Assembly: GCA_019828595.1 (NCBI GenBank)
Contig: JAHQRK010000001.1
Span: 2,108,001 to 2,172,000 of the forward strand
DNA: 64,000 nt
Reading direction: 5' to 3'
Source: Aphanomyces cochlioides
Taxonomy: Eukaryota > Oomycota > Saprolegniomycetes > Saprolegniales > Verrucalvaceae
The notes under the pieces are model-generated. The model searched no databases. It worked only from the letters and a program-made list of their open reading frames with translations, and was not told where the DNA came from. The position numbers were made by a program, and so were the translations under genes. Each line of letters starts with the position of its first letter. Within the stretch, counting starts at the first letter, position 1. Positions 39,962 through 49,537 of the stretch are shown here, one piece after another.

Positions 39962-40065
39962 ACTTCGTAGTAAATTCGATGGAAATCATGGAAATGAGTA
40001 AGAAGAGTGCGTTTCATTGGCCAAAATTCAAATTTTGGAATTCGTTCCCGTCCGATTTGGAAGAA

Positions 40066-40135
40066 GTGAAGGGGTTTAGACTTCAGGGGTTGTAGGGTTT
40101 TGCGTTGAGATAGGGGTTAAAGGGGTAAAGGGGTT
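40066..40135. repeat. G-rich telomere-like stretch
   Basis: GAAGGGGTTTAGACTTCAGG, GTTGTAGGGTTTTG and GGGGTTAAAGGGGTAAAGGG resemble decayed TTTAGGG repeats, in the same orientation as at 31441-31487. It lies at the right edge of the transposon island, 53 bp before the PH-domain gene. Confidence 0.4.
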
Positions 40136-40153
40136 TTGAGATTTTTGATTTGT

Positions 40154-40161
40154 ATCCGGAT
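40154..40161. promoter_or_regulatory. ATCCGGAT element before the PH gene
   Basis: TGTATCCGGATTAATC lies 27 bp upstream of the ATG at 40188. It is one of the recurrent set of such sites. Confidence 0.45.
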
Positions 40162-40187
40162 TAATCTTCTTCTCTTTTAGCATCAAG

Positions 40188-40553
40188 ATGGAGACAAGCT
40201 ACGACTTGTCGAACCCCGAATACGAAGGAGAGCTGACGAAACGAAGCGTTTGGCTCAAGGAGTGGCGTCCGCGTTACTTTGTACTGAAAGGCAACAAGTT
40301 ATACTTTTCCCGTGTCAAAGGCGAGAGTCCCCACGGTGTGATTGATCTCGCAGAATGTTTGACAGTCAAGTCGGCCGAAGAGAAGACAAACAAGCGCTAC
40401 TGCTTTGAAGTCGCGACGCCAGAGTCTACTTATTACATGCATGCTGAAAGTGAAAAGCAGAAAGACGAATGGATTGGAGCCATCGGGCGAGCTATTGTTA
40501 AATTCTCAAGCTCGTTCACGGGTGAAGAAGGCGCTGACGATGGCGATGTGTAG
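40188..40553 (+). CDS. Single PH-domain protein
   Basis: The 121-residue intronless protein is essentially one pleckstrin-homology domain. It has EGELTKRSVWLKEWRPRYFV (strands 1-2), LKGNKLYFSRVKGE, GVIDLAECLTVKSAEE, YCFEVATPESTYYMHAES and the closing helix QKDEWIGAIGRAIVKF with the invariant Trp. The basic KRSVWLKEWRPR loop would bind phosphoinositides. It resembles the small plant PH1-type proteins that act at membranes. Its length matches that group. It converges on the ankyrin gene 90 bp downstream. Confidence 0.85.
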   Translation: METSYDLSNPEYEGELTKRSVWLKEWRPRYFVLKGNKLYFSRVKGESPHGVIDLAECLTVKSAEEKTNKRYCFEVATPESTYYMHAESEKQKDEWIGAIGRAIVKFSSSFTGEEGADDGDV

Positions 40554-40643
40554 ACGTGCTGCACACTCGATAGGCCTCTAATTCCACTATTTTATGCCGC
40601 CTATTTGTGTATTCCACGAGTCAAAAGTCATTTATTACTATAC

Positions 40644-41519
40644 TCACTCTGCTAACGACCATGGACCGAGCCATTCAACTACGATGGTATTCGCCAGGTC
40701 CAAGGGAAGAATCTGAGTTAGTGCTGCCTTCGGGTCACAGCACAAACTGCGCATGGAACTCCAAGCCAGCTCTTCAATGAGCATGGCATTAGATAAACCT
40801 TTCCTTCGGCCGCGTGACCATAGCGCTAGTGTCTTCATTGTTCTGACAAGTTCAACTTTGTCGTTCTCGTGAACTGTAGTCCTTGATTCCATCTTTGCAA
40901 AAATTCCAAACACAGCTCTTGCAATGTCCATAGCGGTACGGCCGCAGTGGTCTTGCATGTCCACAGAAGCATTTCGCTGAAGGAGAGCCGCGACAACTTG
41001 CCACCGCCCAAAACTACTCGCAAGGTGCAGTGGTGTATACTGGTTGCAGTTTGTCGCGTTCACGTCTGCACCACCATCGTCGACCAGGAGTGCCACCGAT
41101 GCTGCCGATTTGCACACATGGAGAGGAGTTTCGCCTTTGATGGTCTTTGCATTGACTTCCGCGCCAAGCTGCAGGAGTAACTTCATTTGGGTTGGGCATA
41201 AACACGTATGCAGGGGTGTTGCGCCGTCCGTGCGTCGCCGTTTGACGCATGCTCCGCGGTGTAAGAGAAGTGCAGTAATCGTGTGTGACTTCGCAAGGTG
41301 GAGTGGAGTTTCTTCGTGGAGATCTTCGGCGTCGACTCGGGCACCGCGGCTGAGGAGCAATGTGGTCGCCAAGACATTGTCCGCGTCGACAGCATGGTGC
41401 AATAACGTCTTGCCTTGAGAGTAGAGATTGATATCGACTTGATCCATGAATTGTCCAAGCATATCCTCGCCTTTGAAGGACTGGATCGCCGCTTCAAGCT
41501 TGTCGTAGTCTGATTGCAT
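40644..41519 (-). CDS. Ankyrin-repeat protein
   Basis: The intronless frame of 291 residues starts MQSDYDKLEAAIQSFKGED. At least five ankyrin repeats are visible: QGKTLLHHAVDADNVLATTL, EETPLHLAKSHTITALLLHR, GATPLHTCLCPTQMKLLLQL, GETPLHVCKSAASVALL and YTPLHLASSFGRWQVVAALL. A partial GRTAMDIAR follows, and a C-terminal region without recognised domain (WSRGRRKGLSNAMLIEELAW) ends GPWSLAE. It is a protein-interaction scaffold whose partner is unknown. Confidence 0.82.
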   Translation of the reverse strand: MQSDYDKLEAAIQSFKGEDMLGQFMDQVDINLYSQGKTLLHHAVDADNVLATTLLLSRGARVDAEDLHEETPLHLAKSHTITALLLHRGACVKRRRTDGATPLHTCLCPTQMKLLLQLGAEVNAKTIKGETPLHVCKSAASVALLVDDGGADVNATNCNQYTPLHLASSFGRWQVVAALLQRNASVDMQDHCGRTAMDIARAVFGIFAKMESRTTVHENDKVELVRTMKTLALWSRGRRKGLSNAMLIEELAWSSMRSLCCDPKAALTQILPLDLANTIVVEWLGPWSLAE

Positions 41520-41732
41520 CTTGTAAAATGTGCAAACCTGGATCTGGACTTTCGAATCCTCTTCCAGATGTATGGAATTTTGAGTGCATACTCAACTTCA
41601 GTATACTTTTAGATTGCGCGGGAGAAAGTCCAAAGCGACGCTCCGCCGCTCCGTGGAAGAAATGCGATGGAAGATGAAGAATAAAGGGAAAAGGACGATT
41701 GTATTACATACATGAGAGACTGATTGCTCGAC

Positions 41733-43192
41733 TTACTGCAGAGCGATCTTGAGCCCGCGATCGTAGGTGGCCATGGCAGGGAAAAGATCAGTCTCGAGGA
41801 CGTTTGTATACGCGATCCCCATGTGTTTCCGATTTTTGTAGAAGCTGATCGAGTTGGCAGTACGATCCAACACAACAGTCAAAACATCGCCAGTCTTGAA
41901 TGGCGCACAGTACGGATCATTATCATGGCCAAGTTTGGAACACAGAGCGCCTCGCCGGACATTGAGGAACCATCCATGCTCGTTGAACATGAAGATGGAA
42001 TGAGGATTCTGCACGGGTAGCTTCCAAAACGCAGTCTCCTGGGTGAACCCAATTGCGACGGAGTTCTTCTGCTTCGTCGTAGGGAATGAAATCTTGACAG
42101 AAAATCGGTCTGCTGGTTCACGACCGATCACAACATTCCATCCATTCCCAGTTGTCTTCACCACTCGACCTTCATTTGAAATCGTAGCAAATTGTCCACA
42201 CCTTGCGACATCCCACCGCCCGGGGTACAAATACTCCGCTATTGAGTTCAAATCATCCCCCTTTTCGTAGGTGGATGGTACTACCACTCGCGTAGGAGTC
42301 TTGGGTTTGACAGGTTTTCCCTTCGATGGCTTTTTGGAAGGAGGTTGATGATCTTGGCTTTCACTCCGAGTTGTTGGCACTCGTGTCTGAGTTGATTCAT
42401 TGTACGAAATGGCTCTCTTCTTGGAAGCAGGGCTAGATTCATGCTGTTGTCTGACCGGAGATGGCGGTGCTTGTTGGTCATACTGAGTCGTCAAGAGTGT
42501 ATCGGCTCGTCGTTCCTGCTCCCGAATGTGTTCTGCCTGACGGTCGATTGCTGACAATTGGGCGCTAATTTTCTTCTCGAGAGTAGTGAAGTGCTTGGTC
42601 ACCACCTTGATTGACTGCTCGTGGACTTTTTTCAGCTCAATCAAGTTCTTCTCTTCTTGTTCAAGAGTGTGGTGGAGAAACGCCGCTGAACTTTGCAAAT
42701 CGCGATAGAATCCGCCTGGTATCGCTGTTGAGTCTTCAACTGTAGCATTATTGTCGATGGATTCATTCTCAATGAGATAGTTACCATCTAGACAGTGACC
42801 TTCAGTGTCAAGATACAAGAAGCAACTCACATGAAGGCTGATCGTTGCTCTCGGCACTACTTGCAACACTTGGTAATGTGAGTGGATCAGCTTGCTCCTC
42901 TAACTCCTCATTCAGCTCACTGCTTATGACATTGTCTGCAAATGTAATCAGCCGTAGGTACATAGGCGCTGTTACCTAAATGTTCTTGCGGACTCGCTGG
43001 TGGCAGTTCGACGTTGTCTTCACCAGCCAAAATCGAGTCATCGTACGTCGAATGAGGGACGTCGTCCACGTCACCGAGAGTCTGAGCTTCTATGCACGAT
43101 GTCAAGCATGTGAATAGCCAACGCATCGTACCAAGATGGTCCATCTGAGACGTAGTTTGGCTGTCGAGTCCGCCGGTTAGGTCACTGCTCAT
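41733..43192 (-). CDS. SPRY-domain protein with coiled coil
   Basis: Three exons. The first starts MSSDLTGGLDSQTTSQMDHL. An intron near 42936-42975 leads to an acidic segment (SSELNEELEEQADPL), and another near 42790-42830 to the main exon. A coiled coil (HHTLEQEEKNLIELKKVHEQ...LEKKISAQLSAIDRQAEHIR) is followed by a Ser/Lys-rich linker. A SPRY/B30.2-like domain follows: GRWDVARCGQFATISNEGRV, RFSVKISFPTT, SVAIGFTQETAFW, GDVLTVVLDRTANSISFYKN and the end GLKIALQ. SPRY domains bind protein ligands. No catalytic domain is seen. Confidence 0.75.
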
Positions 43193-43835
43193 GCCTCTCT
43201 CTGTGTCAGTGATTTGTTATCAAATTTTTGACAAAAATATTTTTTGATGTTTTCAGTGGAATTCCAAATGAAAAATCGCCAAATTTTGAAATAAGATAGT
43301 CTGGCAGTTTGATGGAAACCTTCTAGACTGGGCAACAAATCAGTCCTCCTCAATGGCAAAGCCGAAGGCGTCAGCGAGTCCTCCACCTTCCATTGAATTC
43401 ACCATGGATTAGGTCGCAATAATAAACGTGGAAACAGCGCCAACACTCTCTTTGCCTAAAGCCTCCCAAGCAAAGCAAACGAGCTGGAAAACACCACTGA
43501 TATATTCCCACTCCACTTTGGCTGCCCCTCCCCATGAAGATATTACCCCCAATCGGCTGGGGACGAGCACAATGTCTCGACACCCTCACAAGTTGGTCTC
43601 AGCCATGTATGTGAGACATAGGGCCGTAAGAAAGCAAAAACTGTAGTGTTGTAGGGGGGGGGGCTAATCATTCAGTCTTAGCTCACATGAATGAGAAATC
43701 ACAAGTTTAATCTCTGCTTATCTCCCTTGACGTGGTTTCCAAGCTTCAGTTTCAGTTTCATGAACCCGGATAACATTGTATTTTATCCGGAAATCTTCGA
43801 ATTTGGAGAGAATCCAAGCCGCAGAAGACACAAGA
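43193..43835. other. Intergenic region between SPRY and centrin genes
   Basis: This 643-bp divergent promoter region includes a run of ten G (about 43651-43660) and, near the centrin start, a pair of recurrent-element variants. A frame of 72 codons (43428-43646) has no ATG at its start and no recognisable similarity. Confidence 0.5.
43765..43793. promoter_or_regulatory. Paired CCGGATAAC / TTATCCGGAAA elements before centrin
   Basis: CCCGGATAAC (43765-43774) and TTATCCGGAAA (43783-43793) face each other 43-70 bp upstream of the centrin ATG. They are an inverted pair of the recurrent element. Confidence 0.4.
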
Positions 43836-44342
43836 ATGGCGCGACGAGTGAATCAAGGCAACAAGCGAGCGTCCAAGACGTACGAGCGGCCTGGACTGAG
43901 CGAGGAGGAGATCGAGGAAATCCGCGAAGCATTTAACTTATTCGATACGGACGGTAGTGGCACGATTGATCCAAAGGAATTGAAAGCTGCGATGCAATCG
44001 CTCGGATTTGAAGCCAAGAACCAAACAATCTACCAAATGATCGGCGACATTGACAAGGACGGCTCGGGCTCGATTGACTTTGAGGAGTTCCTCGACATGA
44101 TGACTGCCAAAATGAGCGACAAGGATTCACGCGAAGACATACAAAAGGTATTCAACCTCTTCGATGACGATCAGACAGGCAAGATTTCATTGCGCAACTT
44201 GAAACGCGTTGCCAAGGAACTGGGCGAGACCATGTCAGATGCTGAACTGCTCGAGATGATCGAACGTGCCGACGGCGACCAAGACGGAGAAATCAACCCA
44301 GAGGAATTCTATGCGATCATGACCAAGAAGACCTTTGCTTAA
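43836..44342 (+). CDS. Centrin
   Basis: The intronless 168-residue calmodulin-superfamily protein begins [20 protein letters not shown]. It has four EF-hands, with loops [36 protein letters not shown] and [29 protein letters not shown] and [20 protein letters not shown] are centrin signatures. Loops 1, 2 and 4 have good Ca ligands and loop 3 is weaker. Centrins sit at basal bodies and centrosomes, in keeping with flagellated zoospores. An upstream in-frame ATG exists at 43776, but it overlaps the promoter element, and the conserved start is 43836. Confidence 0.9.
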   Translation: MARRVNQGNKRASKTYERPGLSEEEIEEIREAFNLFDTDGSGTIDPKELKAAMQSLGFEAKNQTIYQMIGDIDKDGSGSIDFEEFLDMMTAKMSDKDSREDIQKVFNLFDDDQTGKISLRNLKRVAKELGETMSDAELLEMIERADGDQDGEINPEEFYAIMTKKTFA

Positions 44343-44482
44343 ATCTATAAACATGTTCAGGTCTCTATTGCATTTCATAGAAAGCCACGTTTCCAACGCA
44401 TTTCCGCGACCATTCCATGTCGCCATGGCCGATCTTTTCTCGAACGTGCCGCCGACGGCATTCCTTGCGGCCTTCCGACATC

Positions 44483-44502
44483 ATCCGGATTGTTATCCGG
44501 AT
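44483..44502. promoter_or_regulatory. Double ATCCGGAT before LST8
   Basis: Two perfect copies of ATCCGGAT, at 44483-44490 and 44495-44502, lie 25-44 bp upstream of the ATG at 44527. Confidence 0.5.
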
Positions 44503-44526
44503 TTTGTTTCAAACTGGCAATTCATC

Positions 44527-45689
44527 ATGAGCGGCGTCGTCTTAGCCACGGCGGGCTATGACCACACGATTCGCTTCTGGGAAGCATCTTCTGGCACATG
44601 TACGCGCACTGTCAAGTACCCTGACTCGGTTTGTTTCACCTCCGAACTGGTTTATGGCTCATGATGTCGTGTAGCAAGTAAACTGCCTTCAGGTGACACC
44701 TGACAAGAAGTACATTGTTGCTGCAGGGAATCCCCATGTTCGTTTGTTTGAGATAAATAGCAACAATCCAAACCCAGTGCGCAGCTACGACGGCCATACT
44801 GGCAATGTGACGTCAATGGGCTTCCAAAAACATGGTAAATGGATGTTCACCGGGTCAGAAGATGGGACGATCAAGATTTGGGATCTCCGGTGCAAAGCGT
44901 TCATGTGGTGTCGTTAACTGAACACGTAGAGCGCAAGGATGTCAGCGCAATTATGAATGCTCGGCGCCTGTGAATTCCGTAACATTGCACCCGAATCAGG
45001 TATGTTTGCTGACTTGAGCGTCCAGTGGATTGATATTTGACCAGGCGGAACTTATCTCTGCCGATCAAAACGGAAACATCCGCGTGTGGGATTTGACGGC
45101 AAATACGTGCTCAGCGAAGTTCTCTCCCGATGGTGAAAACGCCGTACGCACCGTGGATATCGCCAAAGATGCGAGCACACTAGTCGCAGCCAACAACCAT
45201 GGCACTTGCTTTGTCTACACTCCCAAGAGCTCGTAAGTTCTTCTTTCACCTTGTCGATTCTTGATGTCTTACGTGCTGTATAGCGACAATTACGAACTGC
45301 GTCACTCCATGCAAGCGCACAACGAATACGTTCTAAAGGCTCGTATTTGTCCAAACGTTCGCTACCTGGCAACGTGCTCGTCCGACAAGACCGTGAAAAT
45401 TTGGAACATGGCTGATATGTCTCTCATCCACACGCTCGAAGGACATCAACGCTGGGTTTGGGACTGTTCCTTCTCGGCCGTGTCGTCTTATCTCGCCACT
45501 GGTACGTCCCAGAGCTTGATAACTTGAGCTAATCTGCTCGCATTCCTAGCTTCTTCCGACCAAACGGCACGTATATGGGATCTGAACAGCGGTGAATCTC
45601 TTCGCCAGTACAATGGCCATCACAAAGCTGTCATCTGCGTCGCCTTGGACGATAGCGTTGCTGATACATCAGAGCCTCGACATGGATAA
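44527..45689 (+). CDS. LST8: LST8, WD40 subunit of TOR complexes
   Basis: The protein starts [20 protein letters not shown], and exons separated by 40-55-nt introns give seven WD40 blades. They include [89 protein letters not shown] and [19 protein letters not shown]. The sequence NSNNPNP...YDGH is diagnostic of mLST8/GbetaL, the stabilising subunit of TORC1 and TORC2. About 310 residues is the family length. The end [17 protein letters not shown] is slightly longer than usual. Confidence 0.92.
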
Positions 45690-45876
45690 TACGACAATAA
45701 GAAAAATGGACATTTGAAATATGTGAAATTTCTCAATCATAATACCACCGGCATGGAATACCATCATGACCGATGACAAGACGTAGCAAGCGATTCCATT
45801 TTCTCCATTGCGCTGACATTGAAGACGGTTCATGGGGATTTCAGCCCGCACTCTTCATGAAGACCTCCGTGATTTA

Positions 45877-47384
45877 ATGCATTACATGTTGGAGGAATTC
45901 GACAACTTCAAAAGAAGCAACATGCCGGACCTTGGGATGCTCCGGGTCGCGCCATCCGTACTAGGTAAGACATCGATCTGAAGAAGACGCCCTATGCGTG
46001 GTGAATAAAGCTGATGATGAGGTTTCTGGATAGCTGCATTGTACCAAGCTGGCTTCCAAACCACGCAGGATTTGCACGGTGTCAATGCAAGAGAGTTATC
46101 GAATGGCAAGTAGGAACATGTCGACCTTGCATTGTTCAACGCGAAAATAGTGGCTAAGATTGCGCTCCATGAAGCCGCAAGCGTTATAAATGCAGTCAGA
46201 GGCAACAACCGAACTACAATCGGAATCACAGCATTGGAAGTTTTCCAAGTAAGCCTGCCAATGATGCTTGCATGCTCATTACCTTCATCATGGTCGACAG
46301 AAAGCCCAAGCACAAAAACCCATTCAAACTTTTATTCCAGATCTCGATACCATACTCGGTGGCGGCATCTCAATCGGGGAAATCACCGAGATCTGTTGCA
46401 TCCTCCTTCATCCTCCATTAATTCACGGCATCTCTCTGTTAGGCGGCGTCCCTGGTGTCGGCAAAACCCAGCTCAGGTAAGCCCTTCATTCCATGCGACT
46501 CAGTGACGATGTCAGTGTACATCTTGCACTGTGTGCTCAATACAGCGACTCGACTGCCAGCGATCTCTTTGAGACGATTTACATCGGTAGGAGTCCATTG
46601 AATGATCCATTGCCTAACGAGGAGCAGACACAGAAGGGAGTTTTCTCGCATCGAGGGCGAAAACCATGGCGGATTCCATGGCGAATGAATTTGCTCCTTT
46701 GTCCCCTCAAGGTCGAACTGTGGTCCGTTCGCTCAAGGAACCATCACGATGATTACTCTTGTTAGACCAAGGAAGATCTCCTTCGAGGCATCACTTACTA
46801 CCGCGTTTATGATTACCAAGAGCAGCACGATGTTCTGTTATCCTTGTCGCGGCATCTTGCGTCCCAACCTCGAGTACTGTCCATATTCTTTTCATGTCTG
46901 ATGCGTTTTCTCTTTCAAGGTTCGTCTCGTGATTGTCGACAGCATTGCATTCCACTGCCGCCATGCGTTTGACGACAACCAGGGGCGTGCTCGCGCTCTT
47001 CATAATATGACTGTCCTCCTTCGCAAGCTCCTCCATGACTTTCCAATTGCAGTGAGGCTTCCTGCCACATGAAGAGAGCTCTGAACGCGTCGTAGATCGT
47101 TCTGATCAATCACGTGACTACGTCACTCCTCGACGGCGCTGAATCATCCATCGTTCCTGCTCTAGGTAACTCTGTCTTCTGCATACGACTGATATTCTTG
47201 GCGACTTTGAACAGGTGAAGCTTGGTCGCATTCGATCTCCACGCGACTCTTACTAAGCTGGGAGGTACCAAGTACTCCTCATGTTGTTGTGACTGTTGAT
47301 CTATCGCCGTAGCATGAAATTCGGACTGTGCAAGTGGTCAAATCCGTGTCGGAAGCGCCGCTGAAAGCAGATTTTCAAGGTTGA
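45877..47384 (+). CDS. RAD51C: RAD51C-like recombination protein
   Basis: It is split by many 35-60-nt introns. The order is MHYMLEEFDNFKRSNMP; ALYQAGFQTTQDLHG; IALHEAASVINAVRG; FIPDLDTILGGGISIGEITE; Walker A GGVPGVGKTQL; YIADTEGSFLASRAKTMADS; Walker B VRLVIVDSIAFHCRH; IVLINHVTTS; and PALGEAWSHSISTRLLL. The end HEIRTVQVVKSVSEAPLKAD runs to the stop at 47384. These match RAD51C, which acts in homologous recombination, Holliday junction processing and crosslink repair. One donor is GTTGCATC, a weak site. The stop lies 43 bp from the convergent CYRI gene. Confidence 0.8.
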
Positions 47385-47427
47385 GTCTCGCCATGGCACT
47401 CTGTGTTTTTCATCCTTGACGTTGTAG

Positions 47428-48849
47428 TCACTGAGCAAGGCGTCCGAGCGTTTTCACGCAAGCGTAGTCGAAGTGACGCAGACGACTCTCCAACATGCTA
47501 ACGAGACGAAAGAACACAGTTACTCCAACATGGTTAGGATCGAACTCGGAGTGTTGGAGTCGTTCAAGTGTGCGCTCATATACCGAAGACAGTCGAGCAA
47601 TTGCTCTGCCCCAGGGTTGGTCTTGTGCGCAGATTGGATTGCTTTTAGGCAATGCTTCATCTACAGAAAACCGTGAGGAAGGAGCGTCAGCGTCGTTGGG
47701 TACTTTGATGGGTGATTTGGCTCGAAAGGCTCCTTTAGGACTGCAGTGGTCGTACACTAAGATGGCTGCAGTCATGGCACGTAGACAATAGAGCTCCGTA
47801 GCGTCGTCAAAGTCTTTGCTACAAGTGGAAGGCTTGTGAGGACGGCACTTGGTTGAGCAATTGACGTACTTGTCATCGGATTTGCGCTGAGCAATGTAGG
47901 CACAGATTAAATTGGCCAATTGAGCGACTATCTGCTTCGCGTTTGGGTCCTAGAGGAATCAATGCTTGTCGCTGCGGCGGTCATACATGCTTACGTTGTT
48001 GCAGTCGAGTGTTCGAATGAGCGTTTGCATCATGGGCATTGGATCTGCCACGAAGAAGGACAGATTGTTCGCCGTAGTCTCAGGCACTCTAGAGAGCATC
48101 ATCAAGATAGCGAGACAAAGAACAACGTACAGCTCAGACTGGTTGTCCTTGTTGGAGGCGATGTACCGGCGGTAGTAACTTAGATCGTTTTGGATACAAG
48201 GATTCATGGTCTAGAATCTTGTCGATGGCGACATGGATGGCGCACGAACCTTGTGGTTGTCAAACGTTAGACAGAAGACAAGCACGTCGGCTAGTCGTCG
48301 AAAGAGCTCTGGATGCGCATCTGGACCTAGGATCCATGAATTGTCGCTTGAGAACAATGATGCAACGTACCTCCAGCTGCCAAAGTCGTCACAAGCTGTT
48401 GAAAGATTGAACCTGGTAGCACCATGCCATCAACCTCAGTATGCATAAGAAGCTCGAACCTTGTTTCATGGCGACGCTGTAAAACTCTTGGATGATCTCG
48501 ACATTGGGAATGAGTTGGCTCAAGCTGTCTCTGCGGTACGTTTCATTCGTGGGGGACGACATGCTCTATCGAGCGTTGAGCTCGATATTTTCTCCTCTGC
48601 ATATATCTCTCTACCTTGCGCACTTTTTCTTGGCATCCTTGGTACTGTTGAATCTTGACGAGTGTGTCTTTGTTTTGCTCGACCAAGTCGGTTGCAAGCG
48701 CATGGAGTTCTCCAAGCACTCTTGTTTGGAGCGTATCGGTTTCAGGTTCTGTCGTCGACACAAAGTCAGTTCCAAAACGCCGTGGAGGAGATGCTGTTTT
48801 TACCGCCAAAGGCCACCGTGTGCTTGTCTTTTTGCATGGCATTTCCCAT
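47428..48849 (-). CDS. CYRI/FAM49-family Rac1 regulator
   Basis: The start MGNAMQKDKHTVAFG keeps the MGN of animal CYRI-A/B (possible N-myristoylation). A short intron leads to EPETDTLQTRVLGELHALAT and NKDTLVKIQQYQGCQEKVRK. Later exons give IQEFYSVAMKQ, NPCIQNDLSYYRRYIAS (the YYRR pair needed for Rac1 binding in CYRI-B), NNLSFFVADPMPMMQTL, and YCLRAMTAAILVYDHCSPKG. The end is HFDYACVKTLGRLAQ. CYRI sequesters active Rac1 from the Scar/WAVE complex and so limits Arp2/3-driven protrusion. About 330 residues is the family size. Confidence 0.82.
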
Positions 48850-49537
48850 CGCACGCACAGTTCGCCTGCCACCGACACAGTCGATCCCCAAGTCATCGAA
48901 TTTCCTCTTGTCAACCTTGCAACGACTACTGCATGACCGTTACACAAAGAAAAGATCATGAAAGATGTGCATCCGGATAAAGTATCCGGAGGAGCCCACA
49001 GGTGGACTCCCAGCCTCTCATTGCGCTTGCCACGTCAAAAAGTATATGCGAAGGTGACCGCCATGCATCGACGGGATCATCGTTTGGCGGTGGTCTCTCA
49101 TGTCTGGATCTCATTCTCACAGCAAGTACCGTTGAGGTGGAAGATTGGACACAACCGCGATGACGAAGACGCGAGGATTCCACATTGAATCCACCAAGAA
49201 AGAACGTCCACGGCTCAACTTGCGAGCAATTGAGACGCCGCTTGTACTGCATTGCGTTCGCGTTTGAACGATATGAATCTGTCCTATGGACAAGCAAGCG
49301 ATCGTCGTCGTGGCTGTGTTTTGGTGAGTCGAGTGTGTGTGATTGTGTTGAGATTGCGACACGGAACATTGAAAAATGACGTTTAAACTACGTTAAACCG
49401 GTCGAACTGCCACGTTTTTACATTTAAACTCATGATGGACACTTGGCTAAAGCACGTCAAAGGAAAAACCGCCCAAAGATTGACAAGTGAAGTCTCGAAC
49501 GCGACGGAATGGCCAGTGCTCAACACCTTCGTTATCC
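48850..49537. other. Intergenic region CYRI - HECT1
   Basis: This is a 688-bp divergent promoter region. It holds a pair of recurrent elements at 48971-48990 and weakly coding-like open frames on both strands, none with a recognisable product. A first non-coding exon of CYRI is possible. Confidence 0.45.
48971..48990. promoter_or_regulatory. ATCCGGATAA...TATCCGGA pair upstream of CYRI
   Basis: ATCCGGATAA (48971-48980) and TATCCGGAGG (48983-48992) lie about 122 bp upstream of the CYRI start at 48849. They are 12 bp upstream of an alternative in-frame-open ATG at 48959. Confidence 0.4.

Noticed and set aside
43428..43646. 72-codon frame in the centrin upstream region
   Set aside because: It begins with GTG and has no ATG at its 5' end, with no recognisable similarity. 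Probably non-coding.
48956..49369. Minus-strand 137-codon frame upstream of CYRI
   Set aside because: It overlaps the promoter-element pair, does not join the CYRI exons in phase with any homology, and has a low-complexity composition.
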